Origin: an uncultured Desulfobacterales bacterium | Lineage (GTDB): Bacteria; Desulfobacterota; Desulfobulbia; Desulfobulbales; Desulfocapsaceae | Reading direction: 5' to 3' | Length of the DNA: 64,000 nt | Assembly (NCBI GenBank): GCA_937915545.1 | Contig: CALGIJ010000004.1 | Span: forward strand, 62,001-126,000 | Part shown: positions 27,158-37,818 of the stretch, in pieces | Layout of the letters: the number at the start of each line of letters is the position of its first letter | Numbering within the stretch: the first letter of the stretch is position 1 | Translations under genes and position numbers: made by a program | The notes under the pieces: generated by a model | What the model was told of the DNA's origin: nothing | The model's database searches: none | What the model saw: only the letters and a program-made list of their open reading frames with translations

Positions 27158-28133
27158 ATGACCCGCAAGCAGCTCTTTCTCCTCCTCGCCGCCGTCCTCC
27201 TTTCCCTGTTGCCAGCGGCGGCACACCTTTTCGGCAACCCCTACCTGCTGTCTCTGGCCAGCCGCATCCTCATCTACGGCCTGGCGGCGGCGAGCCTCGA
27301 CCTGCTCCTCGGCTACGGGGCGATGATCAGCCTCGGCCACGCCGCCTATGTCGGCATCGGCGCCTATGCCGCCGGCATCCTTCACCTCCACCTCGGCGCA
27401 CCTGGCCTCGCCCCCGCCCTGGCGCTCGTTGCCGACAGCGAGGTCAGCGGCCTGGTCATCCTGCCGCTGGCGGTGCTCGCCGCCTCCCTGGCGGCCCTGG
27501 TCATTGGCGCTCTCTGCCTGCGCACTACCGGCATGCACTTCATCATGATCACCCTGGCCTTCGCGCAGATGCTCTACTATTTCTTCATCTCGCTGGAGGC
27601 CTATGGCGGAGACGACGGCCTGTCGCTGCTGGGCCGCAGCAAGCTGCCGCTGGTCAACCTCGACAACGACACCCACTTTTACTATTTCTGCCTGTTCTGC
27701 CTGATCGCCTTCCTCTTGCTCGCATCGCGTCTCGTCCACTCCCGCTTCGGCCTCATCCTCCGCGGCACCGGTGACAACGAGCGGCGTGCCCGGGGTTTGG
27801 GTGTCAACACCGGCCGATACCGCCTCGCCCTGTTCACTATCGCCGGGGGCAGCGCCGGCCTCGCCGGGGCGCTGCTCGCCAACCACAGCGAGTTCGTCAG
27901 CCCCGGCCTGCTCAACTGGACCTTGTCCGGGGAATTGATGGTCATGGTCCTCCTCGGTGGCATCGGCACCCTCTTCGGCCCGGTGTTCGGCGCCGCCGTC
28001 TACCTGCTCCTCGAGGAGGGGCTGAACATGTACACCGAGCACTGGATGGCCTATATGGGCCCGCTGCTGGTGCTTGCCGTGCTCTTTGCCCGCAACGGCC
28101 TCCTCCCCCTCCTCATCAGCGGGAGGAAGCGCC

Positions 28134-28141
<8 letters not shown>
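27158..28141 (+). CDS. livM: Branched-chain amino acid ABC transporter permease LivM
   Basis: A 327-residue polytopic permease with the family signatures SLGHAAYVGIGAYAAG and GTGDNERRARGLGVN (coupling loop), and a C-terminal GGIGTLFGPVFGAA. It pairs with LivH. Its last eight bases overlap the start of livG. Confidence 0.9.
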
Positions 28142-29590
<1,449 letters not shown>

Positions 29591-29615
29591 CCCCGGAGCC
29601 TTGAGGAGCCGCGCC

Positions 29616-31031
29616 ATGCCGCCAACCGACCCCGCCGACAGCAGCCTCTTCACCCATCAGGCGGTCTTTCCCGTCAGCGCCGCCGAACTCTACGCCTGGC
29701 ACGCCCGCGCCGGGGCCCTGCAGCGGCTGCTGCCTCCCTGGCAGCACATCGAAGTGGTGGAGAGTAGCGGTGGCATCGAGGCCGGGGCGAGGGTGGTGCT
29801 GCGGCTCGGCTTCGGGCCGCTGAGGCTGCCCTACCGCGGCCTCCACGTCGAAGCGGTGCCGCCGCACATGTTCTGCGATGTGCAGGAACGCGGCCCCTTC
29901 GCCCTGTGGCAGCACCGCCACCTCTTTACCGACACCCCGCAGGGGGCTGCGCTGAACGACCGGGTCCACTACCGCCTGCCCGGCCAACGCCTGCTGCCGA
30001 GGTTTATCGACAGGCTGGCACGGCGCGGCCTGGTCGCCCTCTTCGCGCGGCGCAGCGAGGTTCTCCACCACGACCTGCTCCTCCACAGTCGATGTTCCAC
30101 CCGGCCTTTGCGCTTTCTCGTCAGCGGGGCAAGCGGCGTCCTCGGCCGCGACCTCCTACCCCTCCTCACCACCGGCGGCCACCAGGTCCACACCCTGGTG
30201 CGGCGCAGGCCACGACATGGGGCCAACGAGATCTTCTGGGATCCACAAAACGGTCACCTCTGTGACGACGACCTCCCCGAGGTGGATGCGGTCATCCACC
30301 TCGCCGGCGAGTATATCGGCCTGTCGCGCTGGAGCGAGGAGAAGAAGCGGCAGGTGATCGACAGCCGGGTGCAGGGCACGACCCTCCTGGCCAGCGCCAT
30401 GGCCAGGGCAGCGCGCAAACCTGCGGTCTTCCTCTCCGCCTCGGCGGTGGGCTATTATGGCGACCGCGGCGAGACACCGCAGAGCGAATTGAATCCACCG
30501 GGCAGCGACTTCATCTCGGAGGTCTGCCGGCAATGGGAGGAGGCCGCCGGGGCAGCGCGGCAGGCGGGTATCCGCACCGTGCTGCTGCGCCTCGGGGTCG
30601 GCCTCACCCCCCGCGGCGGGGCGTTGCAACGGCTGCTCGCCGCCTCCCCCTGCGGCATCTTCAGCCGCCATGGCTCGGGAGATCAGTATATCAGCTGGAT
30701 CAGCGCCGACGACATGATCGCCGCCATCCTCCATGCCGCCACCTGCCCGGCCCTGGAGGGGCCGCTAAACATCGTCGCCCCGCAGCCGGTCAGCAACCGC
30801 CAGCTGCTGGCCACCGTGGCGAAAGTCACCGGACGCCCCCTGCTCTGCCCGCTGCCGGCGACCCTGCTGCGCATCCTCTATGGACAGATGGCCTCGGAAA
30901 TATTACTCTCCAGCTGTCGTGGGACGGCCGACAAGCTCCTCGCCTCGGGGTTTCGTTTCCGCCACCCCAGCCTCGAAGGAGCGCTGCGCTCCCTTCTCGG
31001 CCGCCCCGACCGACAGTACCAGGACCGGTAA
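29616..31031 (+). CDS. SRPBCC domain fused to TIGR01777-type NAD-dependent epimerase
   Basis: A 471-residue two-domain protein. Residues 1-160 form an SRPBCC/START-like ligand-binding domain (HQAVFPVSAAELYAWHARAGALQRL). From about residue 165 an SDR/epimerase domain begins with a Rossmann glycine motif (GASGVLG, near 170), and contains the family's SASAVGYYGDRG and FVSWISADD-like motif (YISWISADD). This fusion architecture is known in several phyla; the reaction is unknown. ATG 29616 follows GAGGAG. It lies 25 bases after livF and may be co-transcribed. Confidence 0.85.
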   Translation: MPPTDPADSSLFTHQAVFPVSAAELYAWHARAGALQRLLPPWQHIEVVESSGGIEAGARVVLRLGFGPLRLPYRGLHVEAVPPHMFCDVQERGPFALWQHRHLFTDTPQGAALNDRVHYRLPGQRLLPRFIDRLARRGLVALFARRSEVLHHDLLLHSRCSTRPLRFLVSGASGVLGRDLLPLLTTGGHQVHTLVRRRPRHGANEIFWDPQNGHLCDDDLPEVDAVIHLAGEYIGLSRWSEEKKRQVIDSRVQGTTLLASAMARAARKPAVFLSASAVGYYGDRGETPQSELNPPGSDFISEVCRQWEEAAGAARQAGIRTVLLRLGVGLTPRGGALQRLLAASPCGIFSRHGSGDQYISWISADDMIAAILHAATCPALEGPLNIVAPQPVSNRQLLATVAKVTGRPLLCPLPATLLRILYGQMASEILLSSCRGTADKLLASGFRFRHPSLEGALRSLLGRPDRQYQDR

Positions 31032-31136
31032 GCCCTCTCGCCTGCCGATCATCGCTCCGGGCGAAGGGACCGCCAGGTCTGCCCGGAGAAACCTAAGGTC
31101 GTCGCGGAAAACGGTGCAGGCCAGAGTGACGGCGAC

Positions 31137-32333
31137 ATGGAACAAGAGGCAACTGCAGCGATGAGCGCGCACCTGAAAATCCTGCTGTGGGGGATGATGA
31201 CCACGGCCCTGGCCTGCGGCTTCCTCCACCACCTGGTGCCCCCGCAGGTCCTCAACTTCGAGCGTCTGCACATTTTCCTCTTCAACCTGTGCAGCGGCGG
31301 CACCATCCTCATCCATTTCACCGAGGGCGGCAAAACCCTAAGCCGCCGCGGGCAGCTCTTCCTCGTCCTTGCCCTGACTTTCGCCCTGTGCGCCTTCTTC
31401 AGGTGGTACCTGCCCACCCTGCTCATCCCGCTGCTGCTGGCGGCGATCGTCGAGAGGGTACGCGTCGACCACTTCGGCCGCCGCCTGCCGGTGGCTCTCT
31501 TTTCCCGAGGCGAGAGCACCTCGCGCAAGTTCCACCAGGCGGCCCTGCTCTGCCTGTCGCTCGGCCTGGTGATCGCCTCCCTGGCCATCCTCAACAGTGA
31601 GTACGCCCACTGGTTCATCCTGGAGAAATTCAAGCTCGACACCTTCTTCCTCGGCTTCTCCTTTCCCCTGTCGCTCATCTCCATGTCGGCGATCTTTTCC
31701 CTGATGAAACGCCAGGAGGTCCCATCCGTCTTCTATCTCAAGGAACTCTGCTTCTGGGTCATCAACCTCGGCGTCATCATCTTCTTTCTCTTCATCCTCG
31801 CCAACCTCTTCCTGCCGCAGGTCGCCATCGCCACCACCCTCTTTCTCGCCGTGGCGCTGATCCTCTTCCTCTACTGGCAACAGGGGGAGAGATCGCAGCA
31901 GAAGGCCTTTCTCACCTCGGGGATATTCTTCCTGCTGATCACCTCGATCACCGGCATTCTCTATATCCTGCTGGCTTTCTCGCCCTCATACGATCCTCGG
32001 GAGAGCTTGCCCCTGCTGCGCTCCCATGCCTTCACCGCCCTCTATGGCTGGAACCTCAGCGGGCTGGCGGTGATCAGCCGCCATGACGACTTCCCCATCC
32101 GCCTGCATTCACGGCAGGTGATCATGCTGCATTGGCTGACGGTGCTGGTGCTCTGCCCGCTGGGATATTTCTACGCCGTTGCCGCTGTTGCGGCGGTAGT
32201 CTGCTACGGCTGGCTGCTCTTGATTCTGCTGTTCAGCAGGGGGACGGTCGACCCCGGCGTGGTTGCCGCCGAGGCCACGGTGCTGCGGAGAAAGGGGCGT
32301 AATGCCCCGGTTCAATCGGCGAAGAAGCGGTAG
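31137..32333 (+). CDS. Unknown polytopic membrane protein
   Basis: A 398-residue protein that I do not recognise. About ten to eleven hydrophobic segments cover almost the whole length, with short charged loops and scattered histidines in or near the membrane (GFLHHLVPP, HRH-type loops, MLHWLTVL). ATG 31161 (residue 9) is an alternative start. The C-terminal ~30 residues are basic and cytoplasmic-looking. The 3' end overlaps the convergent GT2 gene by 22 bases. It follows the epimerase fusion by 105 bases; no function can be inferred from the neighbours. Confidence 0.65.
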   Translation: MEQEATAAMSAHLKILLWGMMTTALACGFLHHLVPPQVLNFERLHIFLFNLCSGGTILIHFTEGGKTLSRRGQLFLVLALTFALCAFFRWYLPTLLIPLLLAAIVERVRVDHFGRRLPVALFSRGESTSRKFHQAALLCLSLGLVIASLAILNSEYAHWFILEKFKLDTFFLGFSFPLSLISMSAIFSLMKRQEVPSVFYLKELCFWVINLGVIIFFLFILANLFLPQVAIATTLFLAVALILFLYWQQGERSQQKAFLTSGIFFLLITSITGILYILLAFSPSYDPRESLPLLRSHAFTALYGWNLSGLAVISRHDDFPIRLHSRQVIMLHWLTVLVLCPLGYFYAVAAVAAVVCYGWLLLILLFSRGTVDPGVVAAEATVLRRKGRNAPVQSAKKR

Positions 32334-33028
32334 CGGACGATGCAGTACAGGGCGCGCAGCCCGTCTCGCCAGCCGATCTTCTTGCCTTCCTGATAGGTGC
32401 GGCCGCTGTAGGAGATGCCCACTTCGTAGATGCGCACCCGCTGCCGGGCGATCTTGGCAGTGATTTCCGGCTCGAAGCCAAAGCGGTTCTCGCGAATGGC
32501 AATCCCGGCCAGCACCTCGCGGCGGAAGACCTTGTAGCAGGTCTCCATGTCGGTGAGGTTGAGGTTGGTGAGCATGTTGGAGAGCAGAGTCAGCATGCGG
32601 TTGCCGACCATATGCCAGAAATAGAGGACGCGGTGCGCCTCCGAGCCGACGAAGCGCGAACCGTAGACGACATCTGCCTTGCCTTCGAGAATCGGGGCGA
32701 GGAGTTTGGGGTACTCGGCCGGGTCGTACTCGAGGTCAGCGTCCTGGATGAGGACGATCTCGCCCCGCGCCTCGGCGAAGCCGGTGCGCAGCGCCGCCCC
32801 CTTGCCCTGGTTGACGCGGTGGGCGAACACCCGCACCTCGTCGCCGGCAAGCGACATTGCGATGGCATGGCTCGAGTCGCGGGAGGCATCGTCGACAAGG
32901 ATGATCTCCCGCGACAGCGGCAACTCGACGGCTTGCACTCGTCGCACCACCTCGGCAAGGCTCTGTTCTTCATTATAGACGGGGATGACTATCGACAGCC
33001 CGACGCTGCCAGCCTCACGCTCGTTCAT
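32312..33028 (-). CDS. Family 2 glycosyltransferase (DPM1/DPG-synthase-like)
   Basis: A 238-residue GT2 enzyme: SIVIPVYNEEQSL, VDDASRDSS and the metal-binding QDADLEYDP motif. The C-terminal YQEGKKIGWRDGLRALY matches soluble polyprenyl-phosphate glucosyl/mannosyl transferases. It probably makes a lipid-linked sugar donor at the cytoplasmic membrane. It stands alone on the minus strand, convergent with the polytopic protein gene. Confidence 0.85.
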   Translation of the reverse strand: MNEREAGSVGLSIVIPVYNEEQSLAEVVRRVQAVELPLSREIILVDDASRDSSHAIAMSLAGDEVRVFAHRVNQGKGAALRTGFAEARGEIVLIQDADLEYDPAEYPKLLAPILEGKADVVYGSRFVGSEAHRVLYFWHMVGNRMLTLLSNMLTNLNLTDMETCYKVFRREVLAGIAIRENRFGFEPEITAKIARQRVRIYEVGISYSGRTYQEGKKIGWRDGLRALYCIVRYRFFAD

Positions 33029-33346
33029 GGCTTACCTGATAAGAGATAGGAGAGCGGCCGTTCCCAATATCGACCGCGATAAGGGCCGCAGTGTACACCC
33101 TCCGCCCATACCTGAAAAGGGTGAATTGCGTCGACAGCGGTCACCGGGGAAGAGGTCTCCTTTTCTCCATCTTGCTGGCGGCATCACCCCGGTCGCGCGG
33201 CAATTTGCTCGCCGCCTCGACCAGCCAGGCGGCGTGGCCGGATATTGGCCATTGGTCAGAGTACGGAGTCGGCCACCCGACCAGTGCCAGCGGAGACGAT
33301 ATTCGCCGCCACCGGCACTACGTCCAGCCGCCCCGCTCCCCGCCGC
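33029..33346. other. Intergenic region between leuA and the GT2 gene
   Basis: These 318 bases carry no gene I can support. An AT-richer part just upstream of the GT2 start (33030-33115) may contain its promoter. GC-rich inverted segments near 33320-33345 after the leuA stop are not a convincing terminator. Confidence 0.35.
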
Positions 33347-35023
33347 CTAGAGCCGGTTGAGGCTGCTGACCACCGCCTTGACCGAAGCGATGGTGATGTC
33401 GGTGTCCACCCCCGCCCCCCAGGCAACCGCACCATCCTCTCCCTGCAGCTCGATGTAGGCTGCCGCCCGGGCGCTCGAACCGCCGTTGAGGGCGTGCTCG
33501 TCGTAACTGCGTAGCTTGAAGGATTTGAGGCCGGCCGCAGTCACCGCGGCGCAGAAGGCATCAAGGGGGCCGTTGCCGGAACCGACCAGAGTCTTCTCCT
33601 CGCCATGGGCGAGCAGGGTCGCCTCGACGGTGGCTTCAGAGGTGTGGTCCTCGCTGCTCAGCTGGTGCTTGACGACATTGAAGGCGCGCAGGGCGAAAGG
33701 GCTCCTCACGGCGAGATAATTGCGCTCGAAGGCGGCATAGATCTCGCTGTGGTGCAGTTCCCGCCCCTCGCGGTCGGTGACCGCCTGGATGATGCGGCCG
33801 AACTCGGGCTGCATCGCCCGAGGCAGGCGGAAGCCATACTCCTTCTCCATGATATAGGCCACCCCGCCCTTGCCCGACTGGCTGTTGATGCGGATGATCG
33901 ACTCGTAGGTGCGGCCGACGTCGCCTGGGTCGATGGGCAGATAGGGCACCTCCCACAAGCCGCCGTCGCCGGCCTGGTACTCGGCCATACCCTTGTTGAT
34001 CGCATCCTGATGCGACCCGGAGAAGGCGGTGTAGACCAGTTCCCCGGCATAGGGGTGACGCGGGTGCACCGACAGGCCGCAGACGCGCTCGTAGACCTCC
34101 ACCAGGCGGTTGATATCGCTCAGGTCGAGATGGGGGTTGATGCCCTGGGAGAACATGTTGAGGGCCAGGGTGACGATATCGACGTTGCCGGTACGCTCGC
34201 CGTTGCCGAACAGGGTGCCCTCGACGCGCTCGCCCCCGGCGAGCAGGGCGAGCTCAGTGGCAGCCACCGCGCAGCCGCGGTCATTATGGGCGTGGAGACT
34301 GATCACCGCCAGCTGGCGGTCGGCCATATGCGAGCAGAACCACTCGATCTGATCGGCGTAGATGTTGGGCGAGGAGAGCTCCACCGTCGCCGGCAGGTTG
34401 ATGATGATCGGCTGTTCACGGGTTGGCTGCAGCACCTCCATGACCCGCTCGCAGATGTCCAAGGCAAAGTCGAGTTCGGTGCCGGTGAAGCTCTCCGGCG
34501 AGTACTCGTAGCGGAAGAGGGTCTCGGGGTACTTGCGCTCCTCCTCTTTGAGCAGTCGCGCCCCCTGCACCGCCAGGTCGATGATCTCCTTGCGGCTCAT
34601 CTTGAAGACGGTGCGGCGCTGCAGGGTCGAGGTGGAGTTGTAGAGGTGGACGATGGCCTGGCGGGCGCCGCGCAGCGACTCGTAGGTCTTGGTGATGAGG
34701 TGTTCGCGGGCCTGGGTGAGCACCTGGATGCTGACGTCATCGGGGATCAGCCTATCTTCGATGAGCAGGCGGGTGAAGTCGTATTCCACCTGGGAAGCCG
34801 ACGGGAAGCCCACTTCGATCTCGCGGAAGCCGAGATCGACCAGGAGGCGAAACATCTCGAGCTTCTTGTCGAGGCTCATCGGCTGGATGAGGGCCTGATT
34901 GCCGTCGCGAAGATCGACACTGCACCATACCGGGGCCTGGCGTATGGTCTTGCTGGGCCACTGGCGCTGCGGCAGGTGGACCGAAGGGTAGGGTCGGTAT
35001 TTGCGGACGAGTTCGGGCTTCAT
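33347..35023 (-). CDS. leuA: 2-isopropylmalate synthase (long form)
   Basis: A 558-residue enzyme catalysing acetyl-CoA plus 2-oxoisovalerate to 2-isopropylmalate, the first committed step of leucine synthesis. The catalytic CSVDLRDGNQ, the metal-binding SLHAHNDRG (HxH) and NGERTGN motifs are present, and the C-terminal ~130 residues form the regulatory LeuA dimer domain where leucine binds. ATG 35023 has GAGGAG eight bases upstream; in-frame codons further upstream fall in the attenuator. Expression is very likely controlled by the leader and terminator just upstream. Confidence 0.95.
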   Translation of the reverse strand: MKPELVRKYRPYPSVHLPQRQWPSKTIRQAPVWCSVDLRDGNQALIQPMSLDKKLEMFRLLVDLGFREIEVGFPSASQVEYDFTRLLIEDRLIPDDVSIQVLTQAREHLITKTYESLRGARQAIVHLYNSTSTLQRRTVFKMSRKEIIDLAVQGARLLKEEERKYPETLFRYEYSPESFTGTELDFALDICERVMEVLQPTREQPIIINLPATVELSSPNIYADQIEWFCSHMADRQLAVISLHAHNDRGCAVAATELALLAGGERVEGTLFGNGERTGNVDIVTLALNMFSQGINPHLDLSDINRLVEVYERVCGLSVHPRHPYAGELVYTAFSGSHQDAINKGMAEYQAGDGGLWEVPYLPIDPGDVGRTYESIIRINSQSGKGGVAYIMEKEYGFRLPRAMQPEFGRIIQAVTDREGRELHHSEIYAAFERNYLAVRSPFALRAFNVVKHQLSSEDHTSEATVEATLLAHGEEKTLVGSGNGPLDAFCAAVTAAGLKSFKLRSYDEHALNGGSSARAAAYIELQGEDGAVAWGAGVDTDITIASVKAVVSSLNRL

Positions 35024-35056
35024 GGACTGTACTCCTCTGTGAAAGTCGACAAGGGC

Positions 35057-35091
35057 AAAAAAAAAGGCCACGGTTTTGCAACCGTGGCCTT
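35057..35091 (-). terminator. leuA attenuator terminator
   Basis: On the minus strand a 9-base GC-rich stem (positions 35066-35074 with 35081-35089, extendable by two A-T pairs) with a 6-base loop is followed by nine T residues. It ends about 34 bases before leuA. The 7-base CCGTGGC inside the leader peptide (35140-35146) can pair with the first strand of this hairpin (35082-35088), giving a competing antiterminator. Confidence 0.85.
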
Positions 35092-35114
35092 CTCGGGTGA
35101 ATGGCAATCGACGA

Positions 35115-35201
35115 CTACAAACTGCACCCCTCCGCATCAGCCACGGACCCAAGCGGCAGACAACCTAGAAGGAGAATAAGTGGCGAGTTTGCGGTGACCA
35201 T
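35115..35201 (-). CDS. Leucine-rich leader peptide of leuA (28 residues)
   Basis: A short open frame upstream of the leuA attenuator, from ATG 35201 to TAG 35115. Seven of 28 codons are leucine (codons 8, 10, 11, 12, 15, 17 and 28), with the run LILLL followed by GCLPL. Ribosome stalling here when leucyl-tRNA is scarce would leave codons 19-21 (containing CCGTGGC) free to form the antiterminator. This is the layout of classical leu leader peptides. The ribosome-binding site is weak (AAAAGA upstream). Confidence 0.75.
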   Translation of the reverse strand: MVTANSPLILLLGCLPLGSVADAEGCSL

Positions 35202-35243
35202 GTTGATGTCTTTTGGTAAAAATGTTGAAATTATGTAGCAGTG

Positions 35244-35273
35244 AACCTACCCTCAGCCTGGGGGCTTTGTCAA
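35244..35273 (-). promoter_or_regulatory. Putative promoter of the leu leader-leuA transcript
   Basis: On the minus strand a perfect -35 TTGACA (35268-35273) is followed after 18 bases by TAGGTT (35244-35249), which matches the TAnnnT pattern of a -10 element. It would start the transcript about 35 bases upstream of the leader peptide ATG. Confidence 0.55.
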
Positions 35274-35376
35274 GGGCTTTCCCCGAAGGATGGCAAAAAG
35301 CCATCTGCCCGCACTGCGCCGTGGAGCAGCTGAATCGCCGGCCGGCCGCAAGCCCAGAGTGCCGCGGTGTTGTCGG

Positions 35377-35405
35377 TTGACAGATATCGACCGGGCATTT
35401 ATACT
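35377..35405 (+). promoter_or_regulatory. Near-consensus sigma-70 promoter of ilvB
   Basis: TTGACA at 35377-35382, a 17-base spacer and TATACT at 35400-35405. The predicted transcript starts near 35412, about 75 bases before the ilvB ATG. No leader peptide or terminator is seen in this short leader, so attenuation like that of leuA is not apparent. Confidence 0.7.
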
Positions 35406-35487
35406 CCTAGGCTTCGGAATTTTTCTGATTTTTTGCGATGTCCCCCCCGGAAAGCAAACGTCTCAACCTTCACAAGGAAAAGGATTC

Positions 35488-37188
35488 ATGGGAAAAATTA
35501 GCGGATCCCAGGCAATCGTCAAGTGTCTTCAGGAAGAGGGCGTCAAGACCATTTTCGGCTACCCCGGCGGGGCGGTGCTCGATCTCTTCGACGCCCTCAT
35601 GGATTCCGAGATCACCAATGTCCTCGTACGGCACGAGCAAGGCGCAGTCCACGCCGCCGACGGCTTCGCCCGCGTCTCCGGCGAGGTCGGCGTCGCCCTC
35701 CTCACCTCGGGGCCTGGGGCGACCAACGGCGTCACCGGTATCGCCACCGCCTACATGGACTCCATTCCCCTGGTCATCCTCACCGGGCAGGTGCCCCGGG
35801 CGCTGATCGGCAACGACGCCTTTCAGGAAGTCGACATCGTCGGCATCACCCGCCCCTGCACCAAGCATAACTACCTGGTCAACAATGTCGACGACCTCGT
35901 TCCCACCCTGCGCGAGGCCTTTCATATCGCCCGCACCGGTCGGCCCGGGCCGGTCCTGGTGGATCTGCCCAAGGATCTGGTGGCCACGAAGCTTCTCTAC
36001 CCTGAGAAGACACCGATCCATATCTCGAGCTACCAGCCCAACTTCAACCCGCACCCGGTGCAGGTGGAAAAAGCCTGCCACCGCATCCTGCAGGCGAAGC
36101 GGCCGGTGCTCTATGTCGGGGGCGGCGTCATCTCCGCCAACGCCAGCGAAGAATTGACGACGCTGGCCGAGAGGCTCAGCATCCCGGTGACCATGACCCT
36201 GATGGGCCTCGGCTCCTACCCCGGCAGCCACCGTCTTTCCATGGGCATGCTTGGCATGCACGGTACCTATACCGCCAACATGGCGGTGGCCGAATGCGAC
36301 CTGCTCATCGCCGTCGGCGCCCGTTTCGACGACCGGGTCACCGGCAAGCTCTCCGACTTCGCCACCAAGGCGGATATCATCCATATCGATATCGACCCCA
36401 CCTCGATCAGCAAGAACGTCAAGGTCGACATCCCCATCGTCGCCGACTGCCGGAACGCCCTCACCGCCCTTAACCAGTGGTTCGTCAAAGAGAAATCTTT
36501 CAATCCCACCGAGCAGGCGGAGAAGCTCGCCCCGTGGTTTGCCGTCATCGCCGGCTGGACCGCCAAGCACCCCCTCGGCTATCGCGACGACAACCAGGTG
36601 ATCAAGCCGCAGTACGTCATCGAGACGCTGCATCGGCTGACCGAAGGCAAGGCCATCATCACCACTGAGGTCGGCCAGAACCAGATGTGGGCGGCGCAGT
36701 TCCACAAGTTCGACTACCCGCGACACTTCGTGACTTCGGGCGGCCTGGGGACCATGGGCTTCGGTCTGCCCGCCGCCATCGGCGCGCAGATGGCCTTCCC
36801 GGAGCGCACGGTCATCGATATCGCCGGGGACGGCTCGATCCAGATGAACATCCAGGAACTGGCCACCGCCCGGCAGTTCAAGTGCCCGGTGAAGATCGCC
36901 ATCCTCAATAACGGCTACCTCGGCATGGTACGCCAGTGGCAGGAGCTGTTCTACAACAAGCGCTATGCCTCGACGGTGATGAACGTCGTTCCCGATTTTG
37001 TCGAGCTCGCCAAGGCCTACGGCGCCGTCGGCCTGCGCGCCACCACCAGGGCAGAGGTGGAGCCGGTCATTCGCGAGGCTTTGGACACTGCCAATGTGGT
37101 GATCATGGACTTCCGCATCGAACAGGAGGAGGGCGTCTACCCGATGGTGCCAGCGGGCAAGGCGACCACCGAAATGCTCCTTGTCTAG
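35488..37188 (+). CDS. ilvB: Acetolactate synthase large subunit
   Basis: A 566-residue thiamine-diphosphate enzyme condensing pyruvate with pyruvate or 2-oxobutyrate for valine, leucine and isoleucine synthesis. It has the catalytic glutamate in RHEQGAVHAADG, the FAD-domain GARFDDRVTG, and the ThDP motif GDGSIQMN...LNNGYLGMVRQWQ. ATG 35488 with AAGGAAAAGG upstream matches the family start; in-frame codons back to 35290 cover the promoter and were discarded. It is followed by the regulatory subunit gene after 120 bases. Confidence 0.95.
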   Translation: MGKISGSQAIVKCLQEEGVKTIFGYPGGAVLDLFDALMDSEITNVLVRHEQGAVHAADGFARVSGEVGVALLTSGPGATNGVTGIATAYMDSIPLVILTGQVPRALIGNDAFQEVDIVGITRPCTKHNYLVNNVDDLVPTLREAFHIARTGRPGPVLVDLPKDLVATKLLYPEKTPIHISSYQPNFNPHPVQVEKACHRILQAKRPVLYVGGGVISANASEELTTLAERLSIPVTMTLMGLGSYPGSHRLSMGMLGMHGTYTANMAVAECDLLIAVGARFDDRVTGKLSDFATKADIIHIDIDPTSISKNVKVDIPIVADCRNALTALNQWFVKEKSFNPTEQAEKLAPWFAVIAGWTAKHPLGYRDDNQVIKPQYVIETLHRLTEGKAIITTEVGQNQMWAAQFHKFDYPRHFVTSGGLGTMGFGLPAAIGAQMAFPERTVIDIAGDGSIQMNIQELATARQFKCPVKIAILNNGYLGMVRQWQELFYNKRYASTVMNVVPDFVELAKAYGAVGLRATTRAEVEPVIREALDTANVVIMDFRIEQEEGVYPMVPAGKATTEMLLV

Positions 37189-37308
37189 CCTCGCCGGCGG
37201 TCCACCGCGAACACGACTGCAGCCGCACACGCGGGGCCCACTGCGGCCCCCTGGCTCCCGGCCCCAGACGAGGACCGGGGCCATGACCCATACTGGAGGA
37301 ATCCCTCG

Positions 37309-37794
37309 ATGAAACACACCTTTTCCGTCCTTCTGCAAAACAAGCCCGGCGTTCTCTCGCGGGTCACCGGCCTGTTCAGCGGCCGCGGCTTCAATATCGA
37401 AAGTCTCTGCGTCGCCGAGACCCTCGACCCCAAGGTTTCCTGCCTTACCGTGGTCTCCCGCGGCGACGAGGCGATCATCGAACAAATCAACAAGCAGCTC
37501 AACAAACTCATCGATGTCATCAAGGTGTCGGAGATTAACTCGAAGGAGTATGTCGAGCGCGAGATGGTGCTGATCCGCGTCAAGGCCGAGGCATCAACCC
37601 GCGCCGAAGTGCTGCGCGTTGTCGATATCTTCCGCGGCAAGGTGGTCGATGTCAGCGCCAAGAGCTACGCCATCGAGCTGACTGGGTCAGATTCGAAGAT
37701 CCAGGCGGTCATCGATATCCTCCGCCCCATCGGCATCAAAGAAATCGTGCGCACCGGCACCATCGCCATGGCCCGGGCCAACAAAAATAAATAA
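37309..37794 (+). CDS. ilvH: Acetolactate synthase small (regulatory) subunit
   Basis: A 161-residue protein: an N-terminal ACT domain (HTFSVLLQNKPGVLSRVTGLFSGRGFNI) and the usual C-terminal ALS small-subunit domain. It binds valine and activates the catalytic subunit. The ribosome-binding site GGAGG lies ahead of ATG 37309. Full family length. Confidence 0.95.
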   Translation: MKHTFSVLLQNKPGVLSRVTGLFSGRGFNIESLCVAETLDPKVSCLTVVSRGDEAIIEQINKQLNKLIDVIKVSEINSKEYVEREMVLIRVKAEASTRAEVLRVVDIFRGKVVDVSAKSYAIELTGSDSKIQAVIDILRPIGIKEIVRTGTIAMARANKNK

Positions 37795-37818
37795 CCGCCA
37801 CGTAGAGAAGAGCATCCC

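Noticed and set aside
35041..35260. T-box riboswitch upstream of leuA
   Set aside because: No T-box consensus or specifier-loop architecture; a leucine-rich leader peptide with competing hairpins explains the region better.
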